This document shows positions 61,095 through 64,000 of a stretch of DNA of 64,000 bases, piece by piece (the stretch's first letter is position 1; every line of letters begins with the position of its first letter). Both the position numbers and the translations under genes were made by a program. A model generated the notes under the pieces. It made no database searches. It was not told the DNA's origin and saw only the letters and a program-made list of their open reading frames with translations. Source of the stretch: Oligoflexia bacterium. Lineage in GTDB: Bacteria; Bdellovibrionota; Bacteriovoracia; Bacteriovoracales; Bacteriovoracaceae. The stretch is from assembly GCA_015231955.1 (NCBI GenBank), contig JADGAN010000007.1:1-64000 (forward strand), written 5' to 3'.

Positions 61095-62228
61095 TTACAC
61101 TTCTGGTTGCAGATTTTCTTTGGTGAAGGATTTTCTTAACTCCTCATCGATAAAGAGACCATCTTTACGGATCAATTTATCATCAAACCAAATCTCTCCC
61201 CCGCCATACTCTGGACGTTGCACCAGTACCAAGTCCCAATGCAAAGTGGAGTCATTGCCATTATAGGCCTCTTTATAGGCAGCGCCAGGGGTTAAATGAA
61301 TTGAGCCATCGATCTTTTCATCAAAAAGTGTATCTTTCATCGCTTTGGTAATGAAAGGATTGACTCCGATCGCAAACTCTCCAACATAGCGAGCACCTTC
61401 ATCGATGTCAAAGATGTGATTAAGCTGCTCGCTGTTACCATCACAGCAGGCCTTCACAATTTTTCCATGAGCAAAACTCAAGCAAATCTTATTGTACACG
61501 ACACCTTGATGTAGCGAAGGGGTATTGTACGTAATCTGCCCGTTGATCGAATCGCGCACCGGTGCTGTATACACTTCACCATCAGGGATATTTTTCTTGC
61601 CGCTGCATTTAATGACAGGAATGCCTTTTATGGAGAAGCTAAGGTCGGTGCCTGGAGATACAATTCTCACCCTGTCTGTGGCATTCATTAGCGCTGCTAG
61701 CTTCTCCTGCGCCTTAGACATCTTTTTATAATTGGCACAACAAACTTGAAAATAAAAATCTTCAAAGGCCTCTTGAGAGGTCTCTGCCAGTTGGGCCATA
61801 GAGTTGTTAGGATAGCGTAAAACCACCCACCTGGTGTTGTTCACTCGCTCCTCGAGGTGCACTGGTTTATAAAAAAGAGTCTCAAAATTTTGCATTTGTT
61901 TCGCCGGAATATCGGCCAAGTCAAACGGGTTATCGGAACCTCGAATCCCAATATAAGCATCTGCCCTCTTCATTAACTCCAGATGCAACTCTTGTTGACG
62001 AATAAATTGTGCTTCACTTGCGCCTTTAATAAAGTAGCGAGCAAGCGATTCATCATTATAATACCAAAAGGTGGTGGCACCCACCTGGGTCGCCTCTTCA
62101 AGAACGCACTTGGCAAGTTCAATAGTGTTTTGTCCTTTATACTCCAAATAGAGCGTCTCACCCTTTTTGAGCTCTGTAGAGTAGTGAATGAGCTGTTTGG
62201 CCAATAACTGGTTGCGCTTATCTTTCAT
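61095..62228 (-). CDS. M29-family aminopeptidase
   Basis: A 377-residue cytoplasmic metallo-aminopeptidase (AmpS/PepS, thermophilic aminopeptidase family). Family landmarks are L-I-H-Y-S at the start, S-F-S-I-K-G-I near the middle and D-G-E-V-Y-T-A-P (metal-site Glu). Later come Y-V-G-E-F-A-I-G-V-N (second Glu) and the terminal T-L-H-W-D-L-V (His and Asp) with G-G-G-E-I-W-F-D. It releases N-terminal amino acids from peptides. GGAGG lies just before ATG 62228. It is tail-to-tail with the chemoreceptor gene, with 2 bases between their stops. Confidence 0.93.
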   Translation of the reverse strand: MKDKRNQLLAKQLIHYSTELKKGETLYLEYKGQNTIELAKCVLEEATQVGATTFWYYNDESLARYFIKGASEAQFIRQQELHLELMKRADAYIGIRGSDNPFDLADIPAKQMQNFETLFYKPVHLEERVNNTRWVVLRYPNNSMAQLAETSQEAFEDFYFQVCCANYKKMSKAQEKLAALMNATDRVRIVSPGTDLSFSIKGIPVIKCSGKKNIPDGEVYTAPVRDSINGQITYNTPSLHQGVVYNKICLSFAHGKIVKACCDGNSEQLNHIFDIDEGARYVGEFAIGVNPFITKAMKDTLFDEKIDGSIHLTPGAAYKEAYNGNDSTLHWDLVLVQRPEYGGGEIWFDDKLIRKDGLFIDEELRKSFTKENLQPEV

Positions 62229-62313
62229 GTTGTACCTCCAAAAAGTATTTTTTTACACTATTAGGTATAGACCAATAGTAATGGCTTGAAAAGCGTTGAA
62301 GTTGAAGTGCCAT

Positions 62314-62335
62314 GCAGTTGCGGTTTCGCTACTGC
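62314..62335. repeat. 22-bp hairpin repeat, copy 3
   Basis: TGCAGT/ACTGCA stem around a loop containing GGTTTCG. AAGTGCCAT directly precedes it, as at copy 1 read on the minus strand. It lies in the 237-base gap between the divergent aminopeptidase and GNAT genes. Confidence 0.6.
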
Positions 62336-62465
62336 AAATATTAGTCATAATTCTTATTGTAAATCCTCTTTATTTTATTTATTTTAGCTGCTGTCTCGAT
62401 TGCATAAAACGATTTTGTTCAACGCTCATTGTGAAATACTTAACGACCGTGGCAAAGGGAGGTTC

Positions 62466-63614
62466 ATGCAACTGATAAAAACCACCACTAATGGCCTAGA
62501 TTTTTATCGCATTAGCGAGGAGTCTTTTTTCTCCACCTCTTTCCAGCATTTATGGGACGAGTTTCTTGCAGTCATCCCTCATAACTTTTTCCACAACTAC
62601 TACTGGCAAAAGCAGTGCTGGGAAATTATTTACAAAAACAAAGGATCTGAACTGCATTGCTATCTGGTGAAGCGTGCAGAAGAGGTCATCGCCATTCTCC
62701 CCCTGTACTTGTCTAAAAATAAAAATGTATTTAAGTACCTCTACTCTTTTGATGAGTTACGACTTATAGGTGACGACCCTCTTTCTTGCGGACAGGATCA
62801 CCATCTGTTGATTTCAGGACCACACAAACAACAACACATCCTCAGCATCATGGAGTTTTTATTTGAGAGTATCCCGTCGCTAACAAGAGTTCGCTTGGGC
62901 CCCTTTCGAGATACTTTAATCGACGATTATAAAAGAGTTTTTAGTGGCAGCTCTTGGGAAAAAAAATGCAGCTCCTCTTTTAAAAACTTCTCCTATCCGA
63001 TACAACTCAAAGAGTCACTTCAGCAACAACTGAAGAGCTGTTCAAAAAAATTTCGCTCCGATTTAAGTGCTAAAAGAAAAAAGCTAACGGCCCTAGGATC
63101 TATCGAACTCCTTTCAATGACGGAAAAGGAGAGTGTCTCCAAGACTTTACAGACAGCAATCTCCTGGTTTACTTGCAGGAGTAATAAAATAAAAAACAAC
63201 ACCTTTGAAGACCCTACGTTTATCACTTTCATAGAAAGAACCATTCCCCAACTAGTTGCCAAGCAAAGTGCTTCTGTGCTCGTACTCAAAGTCAATGACG
63301 ATATCTGTGGCTGCACTGTCAACTTGAATTATAATCACACACAAACAGTTTGCTACTATAATTTCATGAACCCCAATCACTATACACATTTGAGCATAGG
63401 ACAGTTGATGCTTGCTTATACCTTAGAGGAGAATATTAAAGAGGGTAAACAAGTCATGGATTTATGGATTGGTGACTCTTCCTATAAAGAGCACTGGACC
63501 CCGCTAAAGACATCCTTCTATTATCTCGACTTTTACCGCTCTCCTTTGGTAAAAACGCTGTTTGTTTTTTGGGAAAAATTTCGCTCTTATGTTCATCAAT
63601 TAAGGGGGAAGTGA
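62466..63614 (+). CDS. GNAT/FemAB-like (BioF2-type) acyltransferase
   Basis: About 382 residues from ATG 62466, with AAGGGAGG ahead; the longer open frame from TTG 62400 is unlikely. It reads as the double-GNAT Acetyltransf_6/CelD-type family: F-F-H-N-Y-Y-W-Q-K at the start, L-P-L-Y-L-S, L-R-L-I-G-D-D-P near residue 100, and a C-terminal half with L-K-V-N-D-D-I-C-G-C-T-V-N and Y-N-F-M-N-P-N-H-Y. Such proteins act in polysaccharide and cell-envelope modification. It is followed after 1 base by an MBOAT gene, supporting an envelope/exopolysaccharide acylation operon. Confidence 0.85.
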   Translation: MQLIKTTTNGLDFYRISEESFFSTSFQHLWDEFLAVIPHNFFHNYYWQKQCWEIIYKNKGSELHCYLVKRAEEVIAILPLYLSKNKNVFKYLYSFDELRLIGDDPLSCGQDHHLLISGPHKQQHILSIMEFLFESIPSLTRVRLGPFRDTLIDDYKRVFSGSSWEKKCSSSFKNFSYPIQLKESLQQQLKSCSKKFRSDLSAKRKKLTALGSIELLSMTEKESVSKTLQTAISWFTCRSNKIKNNTFEDPTFITFIERTIPQLVAKQSASVLVLKVNDDICGCTVNLNYNHTQTVCYYNFMNPNHYTHLSIGQLMLAYTLEENIKEGKQVMDLWIGDSSYKEHWTPLKTSFYYLDFYRSPLVKTLFVFWEKFRSYVHQLRGK

Positions 63615-63615
63615 G

Positions 63616-64000
63616 ATGTTGTTTAACTCATTTAGTTTTTTAGTCTATTTTCCTATCGTCACAACTTTATACTTTTTATTGCCGCATCGATTGCGCTGGC
63701 AAATGCTTTTACTTAGCAGTTGTATCTTTTATATGTGGTTCATTCCCAAATATATCCTTGTCTTGGCGCTCACCATTGTAATCGATTATTTTGCAGGAAT
63801 TTTGATTGAAAGCGCCCCAGCTAAAAGCAAAAAAGTGTACTTGATCGTCAGCATCGTCTCCACTTGCATGGTCTTGTTTGCCTTTAAATATTTTAACTTT
63901 TTTACTGCTAACTTCGCGCTTTTGGCCGATTTTTTCGGTCTGAACTACCCTGCTTACACTTTGGAAATCATCTTGCCCATAGGGCTCTCCTTCCACACCT
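63616..64000 (+). CDS. MBOAT O-acyltransferase, N-terminal part (cut by window end)
   Basis: Starts at ATG 63616, with AAGGGGGAAG ahead, and runs off the right edge after about 128 residues. It opens M-L-F-N-S-F-S-F-L-V-Y-F-P and continues with L-L-S-S-C-I-F-Y-M-W-F-I-P-K-Y, a D-Y-F-A-G segment and I-I-L-P-I-G-L-S-F-H-T. These are the hallmark N-terminal segments of AlgI/DltB-like membrane-bound O-acyltransferases. It probably moves acyl groups to an exported polysaccharide. The catalytic His lies beyond the window. Confidence 0.92.
   Translation, partial: MLFNSFSFLVYFPIVTTLYFLLPHRLRWQMLLLSSCIFYMWFIPKYILVLALTIVIDYFAGILIESAPAKSKKVYLIVSIVSTCMVLFAFKYFNFFTANFALLADFFGLNYPAYTLEIILPIGLSFHT

Overview
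This 64 kb window comes from a Gram-negative bacterium. Evidence for that is the lipobox and Sec signal peptides on many exported proteins, a membrane chemoreceptor, and a proton-pumping NADH dehydrogenase. Gene content (a full nuo operon with a fused nuoCD, a large-subunit catalase, a transmembrane MCP, and many exported enzymes aimed at protein side chains) would fit a predatory or host-associated lineage such as Bdellovibrionota. No rRNA or other phylogenetic marker is present, so this placement is only an inference.

Layout. 1-5.4 kb: the tail of a probable transposase, then a giant reverse-strand lipoprotein built of Ig/FN3-like repeats and Asp-box repeats. 5.5-10.9 kb: housekeeping genes (alpha/beta hydrolase, guanine deaminase, inositol-monophosphatase-type phosphatase, GAPDH, a DUF4337-type membrane protein, a TerB-like protein). 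10.9-24.2 kb: complete complex I operon nuoA-B-CD-E-F-G-H-I-J-K-L-M-N. 24.4-29.6 kb: stress and ion genes (large catalase, YihY/BrkB membrane protein, double PRC-barrel protein, CPA1-type cation/proton antiporter).

29.6-59 kb is an accessory region rich in exported proteins: two oomycete-type transglutaminases carrying a Pep-13-like VWNQPV motif, a protein-glutaminase-like enzyme, a papain-like protease, a caspase-fold protease with an ankyrin-like tail, a PPP-type phosphatase, two exported HAD-fold proteins, a sulfatase, an exported PLP enzyme and repeat-rich secreted proteins. One HAD protein (52.1-54.8 kb) contains two tandem domains that read like eukaryotic SH2 domains, followed by a ChaN/Tiki-like domain. 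This is the most unusual protein in the window. A metal ABC transporter operon whose permease is fused to a DtxR-type regulator is embedded at 48.5-52.1 kb. A decayed bifunctional glycosyltransferase/methyltransferase lies at 31.4-32.6 kb.

59-64 kb: a stand-alone periplasmic Cache protein divergent from a methyl-accepting chemotaxis protein, an M29 aminopeptidase, then a GNAT/FemAB-like acyltransferase followed by the start of an MBOAT O-acyltransferase (cut by the window end), suggesting an envelope or exopolysaccharide acylation locus.

Non-coding structure: a 106-bp long palindrome occurs twice in opposite orientation (48279-48384 and 58382-58487, two mismatches), with a degenerate third copy. 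A 22-bp hairpin family has three copies, one of them encoding the C-terminus of the hydrolase. Several perfect inverted repeats and in-frame short tandem repeats are also present.
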